DNA of 64,000 bases. Origin: Blasia pusilla (taxonomy: Eukaryota > Marchantiophyta > Marchantiopsida > Blasiales). The notes under the pieces were generated by a model, which was not told the origin of the DNA, searched no databases, and saw only the letters and a list, made by a program, of their open reading frames with translations. The DNA lies in NCBI GenBank assembly GCA_050084515.1, contig CM114273.1, forward strand, positions 1-64,000. The letters are read 5' to 3'. Positions 1 to 14,645 of this stretch are shown in pieces. Both the position numbers and the translations under genes were made by a program. How positions within the stretch are numbered: position 1 is the stretch's first letter; each line of letters starts with the position of its first letter.

Positions 1-2487
<2,487 letters not shown>

Positions 2488-5400
2488 TCTACCATGAAAT
2501 TTCACAAACAATCGTTCTTAGATACCTCCATCAGTTTTTACAGCAAAACAGAGACCTACGTTGATAATATCAGCTCCTTGATTTGCATGTGAATGGGCTG
2601 GCTTATCAGTCCTATAGCCATGTTATTTGGACAACAAGTGTTTAACTTGCAAGTTTTTCACCTACTATTTTCTTGGTTGTGAACAAGCATTTTCAATGTT
2701 GAGCATGTGTTGCAAACATCACTTCCATTTTTCTCTTTCATGTCTGTGCCTATTCCAGCTGAGCTTTTCTGCATGAATGTTGCATTTTATGAGCTTTCTT
2801 ATCATCAATCCTTAGATCCCATACAAATGTTGTTCCAACATGCTCTTCATTTGTAGCTTTGCGTCTTTGGTTAGTGTCAGCTTTCATAGTATCTTGCTTT
2901 CACTTACTTGGTTGATAAATATATGTATTTTCTACTCCCTTTCCCCTTTATAATATATAGTAGTTGATCTGGGTGCACCTAATCTTCACCACTCATTTCT
3001 CATATCACGAAATACTCTTAACACAAAGCGTTTGAGGATGTGGTATTGTTTCTTTAGGTTACATTATCAGATGGCGCATTATAGAATGCCGAGGAGCCTA
3101 ATGAGAAAACTGTCACATAAATATACTTCATTAGGCATCAGGCAAGCTTACGTAACATTGCGCATCAGCTGAAGTCAGATTTTCCGTGTCTGTGCCCTAT
3201 TGTAGCTATATTACAGGTCTTCCAGTTCGTTCATTCCACCAGCTTACTTGCTTTCGCGTCCTATACTATAGCTACACCACGCACATCTGTCCCTGATAAG
3301 CCTTTCCACCGCTTGCTTGATGTCCACTATGTCATAAAAGGGGCCGCATACTTGTTCAACCCTATGCTAAATTCAACAAAATTTAATCGTACATCCACCT
3401 AATGGTGTGATTACTCTCTTTTTATTTAGACTGCGCATTATCTATTTTTTTCTTTTCTTCTATTATTTGCTTATCACCCCACGGATAGAAACCCTAAAAA
3501 CTAAAACCATTGTTTGTAGTTCTTAAGAAAAAAATAGTAAAAAGAGGAGCTTTAAATCGCCGGATGTGGTAAAATGTGGTACATGAATCGGGTTAAAATG
3601 TGACCTGTGAACTGCGTCAATGACTCAAAATTGGAGGTACGTGGTGGGAGTAGGATTCGAGGAAAAGTCATGTACTACCGTCCAAGATCCACTCCCGATA
3701 GGAAATGGAGGTCAGAACCGGCACAGGTCACTGGGCGGGGAATAGAGATGTAAAACCTTTCGAAAATATGAGTCCCAAGTTTCGCAACCGAGAGGCTTTC
3801 TTGAGACGTGTACCGTTGCGTTGCAATTCTTCCATCGTTTTCTTCGCATCCCCATCAAGCGGATTCGCATTCTCCAGACTAGGTTGTCCCTGCTTCACTT
3901 TCTTCTGAAATGCTCGCGGAGAAAGCGGTCCCATCCACGTTGCTCTCACTTCTGTCGTGAGTCGCAAGAATGCCTTTGGCTCGTGAGGCGAAGGTCCCAT
4001 TCAGTCGCCTTGCCCTTAATAGATGCTTGAAGGTCTTCAACGTCATCATCACTGTATGCTTTCTGTCTCAATTCTCTTTTTCCTGCACTGTGGGGCGCTT
4101 CGTTTGCTTTTGGAGGTGTATCCTTTCTTTAATAGCATACAGAGCGACATCTGTGATAAAGACAGACCGGGTGGGGAACTTCGCCGCGCGCACTACTAGT
4201 GTGAACGACAGTTGACAATGGTCCTGCGTCGTTCGAAACGAAAGATTCTTGTGCCGACATTTAACTTACAGCCATTCACGAACAGAATTAGCGCAGTGAA
4301 AAGCAGCTTCGCAGAGGAGAGCTGCAGCGAACATTGCTAGGACTACTGAGAATTCACCGTCATCTTCGAAGAAAATTGTTTCATAATCGTTTTTGGATCG
4401 ATAGAGGTTCGTGGAAGGAAACCTCATTCTTTTCCAAAGATGCGTGCCATCTGGACGAAGCGTCGGCCTCGATGGATAAGACGAATGATGCCCCTGAGCA
4501 AAAAATTGTGGGCGATTGAGTTAACAGAGTTCTCAAACTAGTCTCGACTTTCTTTTCCGAGCCTTGTAGGACGACACCGAACCACTTCATACACGGCGAG
4601 CGGATGACGAGGGTCGAAACTGGAGCTGAAGCTAGGAAGAGTGGATCACTCCGACATTAAATTTGGGAACTCTTAGGCTAATGGCGGTTCCCTTCATGAA
4701 CACAGATAGATAAACCCTTCATACTACCCTACGACGTAGGTCAGAGAATTCGTTTGTGATTGTAAGATCCAGTCGGGAATCCCGTTCAGCATAGCGCTGG
4801 CGTCTGTGTCTAGCTCAACCCTCGAGGGAATCTTCGCAGGTTTCGAAGCTGTGAGAAGATTATGTAAGGTTGTAGTCAGATGTTTGAAACGAGGATGATG
4901 GTCATATGAATGGGTGCGTTCACAGGGCGAAATGTGAAGGGAAACAGTTTCTTGATTTATGGAGGATATCATGATCGAGGATATTCCGAAATCGAGTTTG
5001 GTTGGACAAGAATATCGTCTTCCTTCGACTCAATCGTTCCTCTCATGTGGTTAGAAATAATCCCTAACCTGTATGTAAATAATGATAGCAACACCTTGCG
5101 TCCACCACCTTGCGTCCTTAGGTTCTTGCCCAAGAATCAGGACTGAGTTTTCCGCGTTCGTTCAGTTTGCAGGAGCACTGACCATCATCTCGGTGATTGC
5201 TCTGCAGCAAACTCCCAACTTTGTCCCTGGATGGTACGACCATCAACCGCGACCTCCTTTTCCTTCTCCTATTCAGTACCCTTTACTTCACCTTGTCCTC
5301 TCCTCACAGAACTTGGGGTTACAGGGCAGCGTCCACGCGGGAACCAGAGGTTGGTCAACATTAGGCGTAGGGTCACAGAATCACAGACCTAGACTTGCGA

Positions 5401-5516
5401 CAAATTATTGAATACAAAATCCTAGAAAACATGTGGGCTCACATTTATTACTTTTTGTAATCCATCCAATGTAACACATACTGATTCAATAGTAATCCCT
5501 TAATCGAATGTTGCAG
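2488..5516. other. Anonymous subtelomeric sequence, no supported gene
   Basis: Mixed, mostly AT-rich sequence directly inside the telomeric repeats. Short open frames occur on both strands (for example 3728-4000 minus and 5082-5411 plus), but none has recognisable domain content, splice-site support or sensible composition. I see no transposon ends or RNA gene. Confidence 0.5.
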
Positions 5517-5667
5517 GCTGCTTATATGTCTAGGAGGTATCACAATTATTGGAGGAATTTCAGGGTTCGGGGGAACCACTCTTCCTTGCTGTTATATGAC
5601 TCATGTGATAACAATGGGCGTGGCAGCCTTCGGCGTTATGGTCTACGCGCTCGCGCTTTTCGGACAG
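5517..5667 (+). CDS. Possible internal exon of a membrane protein
   Basis: A 151-bp segment is bounded by a good splice acceptor (TTGCAG at 5511-5516) and a donor (CAG|GTACC at 5665-5672). Read from 5518 it gives 50 residues without a stop. They form two hydrophobic stretches: residues 1-18, rich in Gly and Ile, and residues 29-48, ending in ALALFGQ. A short polar, cysteine-containing turn (PCCYMTH) separates them, so this looks like a pair of membrane helices, loosely as in four-helix membrane proteins. I could not link it convincingly to flanking exons or name a family. It may be a genuine exon, a gene fragment or chance. Confidence 0.25.
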
Positions 5668-5731
5668 GTACCATGTTACCCCTCTCTCGAGTATTTGGCC
5701 TTTTGAGTCATCTAAGATGCCGTTCGCGCTA

Positions 5732-5811
5732 CCATGAAAATGTTTACAAATTGTTACGAGGGCGGATTTGCGGTGCGTGTTCGAATTCGATTGATGTATA
5801 AAGCATACAGC
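5732..5811 (+). repeat. 80-bp direct repeat, copy 1
   Basis: An 80-bp segment starting CCATGAAAATG and ending GCATACAGC recurs at 6324-6403 with only a few mismatches. It contains a short open frame (ATG at 5734) whose residues are largely kept in copy 2, with divergent sequence after the repeat. It lies 65 bp downstream of the possible membrane exon and could be a duplicated exon piece. Confidence 0.7.
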
Positions 5812-6323
5812 CTGATGTATCTCCTCCTCAAAACCTAATACGGCAAATACATCCACCATTCAATTATTTCTCTTTTGGAACTAGCTTTAGAAAATTGAAC
5901 GATGTGTAATGCATGGGACTTCTTCCAACACGTCATGAGAAATTTCCATGCTTCGCAGAGACCGAAAATTCTGGCCGCCTTCAACAGCACGAAGTACACC
6001 TCTGAGAGTGTAATTTCTGTTCCTCATCCAGTTTCAGGTTCACGAACTAGTGGCAAGCTTGTATGTCGTGGTTTCTGTTAAATTTGTTGAGTCAGTGAAT
6101 GTAGGGGAATCCACCTGACGTATTCAAACGACTCCGTAAAATGCAGGTGGATAAATTCTTGGTTAGTTGCTCGTGGGCATACCTTTCTCTGTGTGTAACT
6201 CAGGTTCGCTTCTTCTCTCTAATTCTATCGTTGATATGTGGTAAAGAATTTTGGATATTCTTTCCTAGTAAATTATAGGTGGTTTAATATCCAAATTTAT
6301 CTTCCCCGAAATCCATAGGGGAG

Positions 6324-6403
6324 CCATGAAAATGTTTACAAATAGTTACGAGGGCGGATTTGCGGTCCGTGTTGGAATTCGATTGATGTATAAAGCATAC
6401 AGC
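6324..6403 (+). repeat. 80-bp direct repeat, copy 2
   Basis: Second copy of the segment at 5732-5811, offset 592 bp. Sequence on both sides is unrelated between the copies, so only this block was duplicated. Confidence 0.7.
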
Positions 6404-8077
6404 GTGAAGGGAGACCTAAGGGGATGAACTCTACTTATGACGTTTAATCCGACCCATTAATCCTTAATCTTGGGATGCAACCCATTTGACAAGAAAGGAT
6501 AGGATTAGAGAAATCTTATTTCAAACCTCTTAAATTAGGATGAAATTTCATATTACGGGCATAATACTAGTTATGTTATACTGCGGTTATTAATCATGGC
6601 ACTGGTGTGAAGCATTAATATGTTATACATAGAATATTTCTTGTTACCCGTAAAAGAAAAAAACATTCTTTTTCGTGTTACCACATGTGAAACAAAGAGA
6701 TATAACAAATAAAAAGACACTCTCATAATAATAATACAAGTTATAAATCTTTTTGATATTCATTTTAATCTTAAAATCAAATTCTATAAGATTCTAGTAC
6801 AAGTGGTAGCATTTTCTTTCTCCCAATACAGTGGCAGGTTCTATGGTTATTGTAATATTACGATCACGTGATATATCGAAACAAATAAGTCCACTCAAGG
6901 GGATTGTAACGCATACTATTTTTAAAGACATGCATCGTGATTTCATGTGTCGACACAAAGTTACAAAGCATGTTTGCCAAAGATCTGGCACAGTCGCTCA
7001 AATCTTTGTATAGACCAAGATACAATTTGCCGTAATTTTGCAGGTAGGAGTAATTGTGTGCAGATGCATTTTGCAACGCATGACCGTCGACGTCTTCGAG
7101 GTACTTTTAACGTGAACTTAGTCACAGACTAAGCCATTGACATTTTGAAGAACTACCTACACCTCTCTAGAGTAACAGACGCATTCACTACTGCTTGACT
7201 TCCTGTTTCGAGAGATGAAGAAAGACTACGGCATGAGTAATTACAAATTCCCCGAAGGAAAGGTACAAACCGACGGCAATGGATGAATGTCGAATGATAA
7301 GTGATCTTCACGTAGGTTTTTCAAAGATTACAGACTTTCCTGATAACAGACTTACGACGTCGAATGAATCGTGAACCCTTGCCTCTCACGCACACACAGA
7401 CACTCGAGGAGACGCGGGCAAATCGCGGCGCAGCCTTGGGGGCAATGAGGCGTGAATTGTACGTTCCATAATTCCTATCTATGGACTTCACACGCACTTG
7501 TTAATTGTTCACAATCAGTTATTGTCTGCTTACAATGCTCGATTAGTTACACGAAGTTAACATTCCACGTGAGGAGTAGACCAAGATTGCGTCAACAAGC
7601 TTCCAACTGTCGGGTAATATGACTTTTTGATCTTACAGATATCATTCAAATCTCAGTCTGACAAGAGAGATCTGATTGTCCAGCAAAGAAATCTTTAAGC
7701 CGATATGAAGTTCAATGAGTTCGCTCTGAACTCGGAAATATCAAGTTGACGGTGGTACAATGTTTGGGGGAAATGGTCTGCAGAGGTGAACATGAAGAGA
7801 GAGTCGAGAGGACTATGGCAAACAAGATTGACGAGAAGATGGAAAGCAAATATGGAGAGTGAGTGCTTTCTTTCCCAGAATTTCTTCTAAATTTTTTGTT
7901 TTACCAGACTCTCCTGCAATATCGTCCTTACTGCCTACCTTTTCATACGACACTCTTGAAAACTCATTGTAAATATGTCTCCAAAAATATGGAGTCGGCC
8001 TCAGTCACTCTGTACTCTACAGATTTTCCAAAGCCAAAATTGGTTTCAAGAGAGCGGTACTATCTACGTGATACATG
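6404..8077. other. Anonymous sequence, no supported gene
   Basis: AT-rich up to about 6800, more balanced after that. Only short chance-like open frames occur. I see no repeat of another part of the window and no conserved motif. Confidence 0.5.
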
Positions 8078-8189
8078 AGGAGTATGCTTACTACCAAAGC
8101 TTTCCCCTGCCTCAATGGTTGCAGATGGATGGGTACTTGAAAGCGCATATCGATATTACGACACGGAAGGCGTCGTTATCTTGAACATA
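8078..8189 (+). repeat. 112-bp perfect direct repeat, copy 1
   Basis: From AGGAGTATGC to TTGAACATA this block appears identical to 8526-8637 by eye (offset 448 bp). One frame through it stays open in both copies for about 35 residues (EYAYYQSFPL then QWLQMDGYLK) and ends at the same TGA. The upstream flanks also look distantly alike, so an older, larger duplication is possible. Confidence 0.85.
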
Positions 8190-8525
8190 CAAATTTTGAA
8201 TTCCTTTTCCCCGATTGAGCCAAACAAACAAAGCAGCCCTTACCCTGGGAAAGGATCGGCCGGAAGATCTCAACCTATTATTCAGGAATGAACATAATCG
8301 GAAATGAGTTGAGTAGACGAAGTCTTTTGAAGAAATAGCCCAGAGATCCCGGTAACACCAACTCGTAGGTAATCTAAAATGGAAGAGTCGCACCAGACTG
8401 CTCCTAAGCACCCAAACCCGACAGAGAGGAGTCCACTGACATCGTTGAAATTTGTAAGCCTAAAGTTCCAAAGGAAAAATATATCCATTATTTTTCCATG
8501 GAACTTCTATTGTACGCGATACGTC

Positions 8526-8637
8526 AGGAGTATGCTTACTACCAAAGCTTTCCCCTGCCTCAATGGTTGCAGATGGATGGGTACTTGAAAGCGCATATCG
8601 ATATTACGACACGGAAGGCGTCGTTATCTTGAACATA
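8526..8637 (+). repeat. 112-bp perfect direct repeat, copy 2
   Basis: Second copy of 8078-8189. Downstream, at 8803-8846, there is also a small 24-bp tandem duplication (ACAGGGATTTCAAAGGATGA twice). Confidence 0.85.
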
Positions 8638-9242
8638 GTTCGAACGTCGAGGGCTTGCAAATTAGTCTTCAACAGCAATTGGCATCACGTTGGGTTGTGC
8701 ATGGCCATATCTACCATCGACAGATCTGACATGCACATATTTCGATGTACCGAAGTTATCTGGCTTGGACGAGGACCATTGAAGGATTGCTGTAATGAAC
8801 GAGACAGGGATTTCAAAGGATGACAGGACAGGGATTTCAAAGGATGAATAGCACATGTTAAGGATTATCTTTATTTGTAGACATGAGCGTGTAAAAATGC
8901 TTTTCTTATCGTTATTAAGAGCCATTGATTGAGACTGAAATCTGAAATACAAGAAAGTTAGTACGCGGCAAAAAAGAAAGGAAATCTGTCAAATGCACAA
9001 TCCAACGCCATTCCACAAGGCCAGAAATTTTTGGTGTATTTATGGATTGGCTAGGCAGAGATTTAGCCTCATGTGTCGGTAAGAGGAAAAAAAACTCCAG
9101 ATGTGTTTCTACAGAAGAGCATGATAATTTTGTTAGTCACGGGAAGCCTTTTTAACATGTACACATATGGACGTTTATCTAAACTATCTACAAGTCTATC
9201 TAAAACACCTTTGAACAAGCAAAGAATATACAAGAATCCAAT

Positions 9243-9728
9243 TTCGGTGTTTGGTGTTGTGCGCATATACATATACATCGTAACAAAACATATATCGCTG
9301 TCGCATAATACATACACAAACACATAAGATATCATATTAATTCATGACGTCTAAACATCACGACGATTAAATACCAAAATGTTGTAATTCAAAGTCTCTC
9401 AACAACTGCATGTAAATCTAGCTCTCTCTTATATCAAATCCAATCCATTTTTTTAATGAAAGGCTTGGGTTATTCACAAGGCAAGGAGGACCATAATTCC
9501 GCACCTCATTCCAAGAGGTTCAACAAAGAGAGAATGGGCTCCAAGGCTCTCTTTCCTTTCTTGTGCACATACATATCGCTGTCACCCAACATACACACAA
9601 ACACATACGATCCCATGCTAACTCATGGAATCCACACAACAAGACGAGAAATACAAAAATATCTCTCTTTGTAAATCAAATGGAACTCACTTCCAGAAAA
9701 GGCCACAAATGTGCACCACACACACACA

Positions 9729-9763
<35 letters not shown>

Positions 9764-11290
9764 CTGTGTGTGCAAACCAAACCCACTCTCCTAATGAGAG
9801 GTTTGGGTTACACACACAAGGCAAGGAGGATCATAGGTCCGTCGCCTCATGCCAACAAGTTCAATAAAGAGAGAATAAGCTCTCAAGCTCCCTCTCTTGG
9901 AGATATACCTTCTCCCTCTCCCAAGCTCTCTCCATGATAACCTGTGCTCGTAGGTCATGTCCTTGGCTCTTGACATGCTGTACCAAGTCAAGGGTCACTT
10001 CCCAAATTATAAAGTCAAATATACCAAAAATAACAACTTATCAAAAATAGTAAGTTCTTCAATATGGCTCCAAATGAGCCGAAACGAAGGGGAAACGTGC
10101 TCTCTGAGATTATCCGTGGCCGAGCAGATCATCCTTGACCTCGTGAGGCTGTGCTCCACTACTTGCAAAGACTCTCTACTAGATCTCATCGATCTATCCT
10201 AAAAGACGTGACACTTTGGGTATACTCTCTTCCCCCTCCCAAGCTCTCTACATGATAACTTATAATCGCATGTCACCGCCTTAGTTCTTGACCTGCTATA
10301 ACGGATCAAGAGCCACTTCGCAAAGTGGAAAGTGAACTCTACTCATAATGATAACTTACCCAAAATGGTAGGTATAGCTCCAAATTATTTGAAACGAAAG
10401 GGAAATATATTCTCTCATGGTACTCGTGACTTCAATAGATTATCCTCTACTTTTTGAGGTTGTCCTCCACAATTTTTAAAGGCACTCTACTATAAACTCA
10501 TTGATCCAAGCTAAAAGACTTGACATTGGGTTGCATTCTTCTTATAGTATGCAAGTTCGAAAAACCTCGATCGTGAAGAGCATATATGAAAAGCTTTGTT
10601 GGTTGACAATTGACTAGTCCATTCACCTTATCCTGTACAGTGCCCATACACATCGCTACACAACAAACATCACTCTCACCAAACATACAAAAAAACATAC
10701 ACGATCCCATGCAGAGTCATGGAATACACACAACGAGACGAGAAGTACCAATATCTCTAAATCAATCAAATCTCTCCATCACAACAACAAGATCTTACAC
10801 CAAGCTCCCCATGGTGTGCACTCTCTTTCATATCAAACCAAACTCACTCTCCTAATGAGAGGCTTGGATTACACACACAAGGCAAGAAGGACCATAGCTC
10901 TGCCGCCTCATGCCAAGAGATTCAATAAAGAGAGAATGAGCTCTTGAGCTCTCTCCGTTGGAGGTATACCCCTTCCCTCTCCTAAACCCTCTCCACGATA
11001 ACCTATGCTCGCACGTCACCTCCTTGGCTCTTTACCTACTATAAAGGATCAAGGGCCACTTCCCAAAATGGAAATTCAAAAATTATAAAAGAGTGAGTTA
11101 CCCAAAATAGTAACTTTCTTAATATGGCTCCAAATGGGCCGAAACGAAGGAAAAATCTGCTCTCGTAGGTTACCCATGGCCTCACTAGCTCATCCTTTAT
11201 CTTTTGAGGCAATCATCTTGCATCTCCAAAGACGCTCTACTAGATCTTGTAAATCTCTCCTATCTGACGTGACAACCCGAAAGATCTCAC
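9243..11290 (-). repeat. Stacked LTR-like repeats of the E2 type
   Basis: Two blocks alternate here. Block A is about 100-120 bp, with the core CATCGCTGTCACCC then ACACACAAACAC and GATCCCATGC, near 9243-9340, 9562-9670 and 10638-10760. Block B is about 400-480 bp, opening TGAGAGGCTTGG and closing AAAAGACGTGACA, near 9720-10215 and 10845-11280, with partial copies near 9450-9550 and 10215-10520. The same blocks in the same relation form the termini of element E2 at 40016-40790 and 48636-49048. I read this as tandem or nested solo LTRs of E2-type elements in minus orientation. Short CA and CT microsatellites (9717-9775) sit inside. The open frames here are low-complexity chance frames. Confidence 0.7.
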
Positions 11291-11919
11291 CAAGCGAGGA
11301 ATTTGTAAATTCTTAAATTCTCCTAATAGTGAAATCTGATTAGACACTCAAAACACCAATTTTGCCATTCCTGGTGAATTAAAAAATTTCTGGGTTTTTG
11401 ACTTTCTTGAAGTCGTGCTTACAAGTAAAATAAGGACTTAAGTCCATGTTAATTTGACTCAAACATTCAAGTTCTTTTGCAACCAATCGAGTCTTTTTTA
11501 GTCGCTGACAACCTATCTAGTAGGATCTTGCAGTTAAAATGTTTAGAATGATGTTGAGAGTGTTTATTTTGCTTGTTTCTTTGGACATCTCGGGAGAGAA
11601 AAGGCTAGCGTGTGATGTGGTTAAAGTTGTCGTAGAACCGTCAGAGCAATATTTGCAACATAAACTAAATTATTTCAACACTTCACAATAAAGGAGGTTG
11701 TGGACGATTCAATGTTGACTCTGCCAAGGTTCGTGCGTTGGTTAGCCAAATCGGAGCTTAAGAACAAAGAAACAAATAATCTTGGCCTCATGGACCCTCC
11801 GCCCCAACCCCATTTTCCACATCGACCAAAAATATGTAAAGTCTTGTTGCCGATAGACCTACTATTGCAAGTTGAGCGAGCTCTTTGGGCTTTGGAATAC
11901 ATCCTACTGACATTTGTAC

Positions 11920-13110
11920 GGAATTTGGAACTATAGTTCCATTGGAAGAGTATTGAATGGCATTTGGAACTCTTGTTCCAAATGAACTCGGAAGTATTTG
12001 GTTTCTACCATTCGAGATAGCAATGAAGTTGACAGCGGAATGTGCTCGTTTGGCCCCGGAGACGCTCCCACCGAGTGCCAAGCAAAAGCATTCAGAACTC
12101 TAGTTCCAAATGAGCTTGGAACTACATTTGTTGCCGACCGATTGGGATCTTGGGAGAAGGCCGCTGGGAACTAAAATTCCAACCGAGGATGGGCATTTTC
12201 CTTTTATGGTACGCCTTCTGCGGCCGGAATTGGATCTTAGGATCCAATTGGACTTAGACAAAGTATGGCTCAGAATGACTTTCAGCAAGCAGGGTAGTTT
12301 GGGACACAATTCAGAACTAACATTCCAATTCTACATTTACTAAAAACAAAGAGATCTTAGGAGTATGCCATTCAAAACTATAGTTGCCATTGACATGTGA
12401 GGATTTCCCTTTACCGGACGCCTTCTGCGGCTGGAATTAGATCTTAGGATCCAATTGGTCTAAGACCAAATAAGGCTCCAAATGACTTTCAACGGGCGTG
12501 GCAGTTTGGGACACAATTCAAAACCAAGGTTCCGATTCTACATTTGCTAAAAACAAAGGGATTTTAGGAGCAGGCCATTTGGAACTATAATTCCAATTGA
12601 GGATGGGGATTTCCCCTTACCAGATGCCTTGTGCGGCCATAATTGGATCTTAGGATCCAATTGGACTTAGACTAAGTTTTCCTCCAAATGATGTTTAGCG
12701 GGCGCGGTAGTTTGGGACACAATTCAGAACTTAGGTTATGATTCTACATTTTCTGAACATATTTGGAGGCCATTCAAAACTACATTTCCAATCGAGGATG
12801 GGGATTTCCATTTATTGGACGCCTTCTACGACCGGAATTGGATCTTAGGATCCAATTGGACTAAGTCCAAGTATAGCTCCAAATGACGTTAATTCGAAGG
12901 GGCGCGGAAGTTTGGGACACAATGCAGAACTTAGGTTCCGATTCTATATTTGGAGAACACATAGGGATCTTAGGAGCAGGCCATTCAAAACTACACTTCC
13001 AATGGAGGATGGGGATTTCTCTTTACCAGACGCCTTTTGCGGCCGGAATTGGATCTTAGGATCCAATTGGACTCACACTAAATTTTGCTCCAAATGACCT
13101 TCAATGTTGG
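11920..13110 (+). repeat. Tandem array, about 205-bp unit, five or more copies
   Basis: The landmark ATCTTAGGATCCAATTGG recurs at 12234, 12441, 12647, 12842 and 13053, giving spacings of 207, 206, 195 and 211 bp. Each unit also holds GAGGATGGGGATTTCC, a TTTGGGACACAATTC block and a GGAACTatAGTTCC-like inverted motif. The units have diverged by substitutions and small indels. No protein coding is apparent; this is satellite-type DNA. Confidence 0.85.
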
Positions 13111-13290
13111 ATAAAGTTGACGCTACTTTCGTTGTATCAAGAACGTCCTTTATGGTGATTTCTCTTTTTTTTTTTCTTGGTCATTCAGTGATCTGTTGAT
13201 CAAGTCAAGGGCCATTTGGTAACCTAAGCAGAAAGGTTACCGGTGGGTTGGCTATTTTTAGAGAAAGACCCTTTTGGGTCCTCCTCAGGC

Positions 13291-13297
13291 TATATAA
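13291..13297 (+). promoter_or_regulatory. TATA box of the LTR-like repeat
   Basis: TATATAA lies upstream of the conserved hairpin at 13305-13326. The equivalent TATATAT at about 54628-54634 holds the same place in the second copy of the repeat, which supports function as the core promoter of this LTR-like element. Confidence 0.4.
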
Positions 13298-13304
13298 AGG
13301 GGCA

Positions 13305-13326
13305 AGATGGCTTTCTCAAGCCATCT
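13305..13326 (+). other. Conserved hairpin AGATGGCTT / AAGCCATCT
   Basis: A perfect 9-bp inverted repeat with a TCTC loop, starting 8 bp after the TATA box. The identical hairpin lies at 54642-54663 in the other copy. Given its position it would sit near the start of the transcript. Confidence 0.6.
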
Positions 13327-13500
13327 TTCTTATGTTGGGCCTTAGGAGCACCTTTCTTTTTGTATGAAGAAACTATGGTGCTAGCATTTGGATCCCCTCA
13401 TAGTAGAGGGTGGATGTGGCTCAATATGCCGATGTAGATTTAGGAGTGGAGTTCTAGGTTAGGTGAGCCATTTTTACTCTAAATTTTTTTGTATGGATTT

Positions 13501-14076
13501 ATATAAGTGAGTATATTTGTTTTATGAATGGATCGACTCGTGTGTTGAGATGATCACTGTTGTGTGGTGTGTAATTATGACCAACAATGTGTATACGCAC
13601 GAGAAACAAAAAAGGGTGGTAGACAACTCCTCAAATTTATGGTTGCACATATGCCATAAATCCTAGGAGGTCGTGGCTCATTAACCATTTGGCATGAGAG
13701 GTATGACAAAGTTCACAAACAAAGTTCTTGTTTACGAACTTATATCCGTTCCAGGGACAAACATTTCCGTGCATACCTCACCGTCCGCACTTTGGTTTGT
13801 ATCTATGACAACCTCTCCTCGCATTGTCGCACCACACCTAGCCTGCTTCCCTCTTGTAACTTGTGTCATCATCAAGCCCACGTGTAGCCTGCATAGGAGG
13901 GGCAGGAGCCATATGTAGACCATATGAGTATTGGAAGTTTGGAAATGGTCCAAAAGAGATAAATTATGGTTGGACTTCCACCCTTACATGATAAACTTGA
14001 CACAAGATAAACTTGCATAGGAGGTAAGCAATATTGTCATCACTTTCCTAAGATCACATCTTGTAGATCTAATACA
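13501..14076. other. No supported gene
   Basis: Anonymous sequence between the LTR-like repeat and the foldback hairpins. A 74-codon plus-strand frame at 13694-13918 has no recognisable content. Confidence 0.5.
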
Positions 14077-14210
14077 GCATTGGGGCATGTCCGTGGTTTT
14101 GCATGCATGGCTTGTGGCTTTGCATGCATTGGGCCATGCATGCAAAACCACGGACATGCCCCAATGCTCTGTGGTTTGCATGCATGGTTTAAACAAACCA
14201 TGCATGCAAA
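14077..14210. repeat. Two adjacent foldback hairpins
   Basis: Hairpin 1 has perfect 34-bp arms at 14077-14110 and 14134-14167 with a 23-bp loop. Hairpin 2 has perfect 16-bp arms at 14175-14190 and 14195-14210 with a 4-bp loop. All arms carry the TGCATGCATGG core, so the second hairpin looks like a shortened copy of the first. They lie 68 bp before the left end of element E1. They could be a foldback mobile element, a small-RNA precursor or replication-derived palindromes. Confidence 0.8.
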
Positions 14211-14277
14211 ACATATTCTAAAGCACTGCTCCAAGATAGCTTATAATGAGTGAACCGCGTGCAAGAAATATAGCAAT

Positions 14278-14645
14278 TGTCATGACCATATGGATTATGT
14301 CGTAGAGTATAGTGTGCTAGTAGAGGCCATACCTTATGTAGGGCCGTAGTGTCTAGGTAGAGATGCGGTTTAATACATAGGGTTGGGGGTTACTCAGTTG
14401 AGGGTGACTTTTCCAGTAGGGCCTGCTCTTAGGCTGGAGGATATAGTGTGGAGTGCACTCAAAGAATTGTAAGTTCTCTGAGTTGAGCCTGTTGCGTTGG
14501 GAGTTCGCCTTGGTAGTGAGTAGAGCTCTTGGCTATGGTAGTTCCCGTAAGCATTGACCTAGATTCTTCCATCGTGGAGTGGGTTTGACTTGATTGTATA
14601 CGATTCTATACGTTTTTTCAGACAGTAGGTCTTTCACGGATTTCA
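14278..14645 (+). repeat. E1 5' LTR
   Basis: 368 bp, starting TGTCATGACC and ending GGATTTCA. It matches 23622-23989 along its full length with scattered substitutions. It is followed by the leader region rather than by the 108-bp block that follows the 3' copy. Confidence 0.88.

Larger units (their letters stand above)
13190..13500 (+). mobile_element. LTR-like repeat with TATA box, solo copy
   Basis: This segment is clearly similar to 54519-54830, inside element E3. Shared landmarks in order are a GGTAAC-type block, GCTATTTTT, a TATA-like element, a perfect short hairpin, TTCTTATGTTGGGCC, GGTGCTAG, TCGATATGCC or TCAATATGCC, and GCCGTTTTTACT or GCCATTTTTACT. A promoter-like core followed by a transcribed hairpin, in dispersed copies, fits a solo LTR or a small non-autonomous LTR element. 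Exact ends were not determined. Confidence 0.55.

Noticed and set aside
9563-9937. 124-codon open frame
   Set aside because: Lies in LTR-like repeats and CA/CT microsatellites; low-complexity Leu-Ser product.
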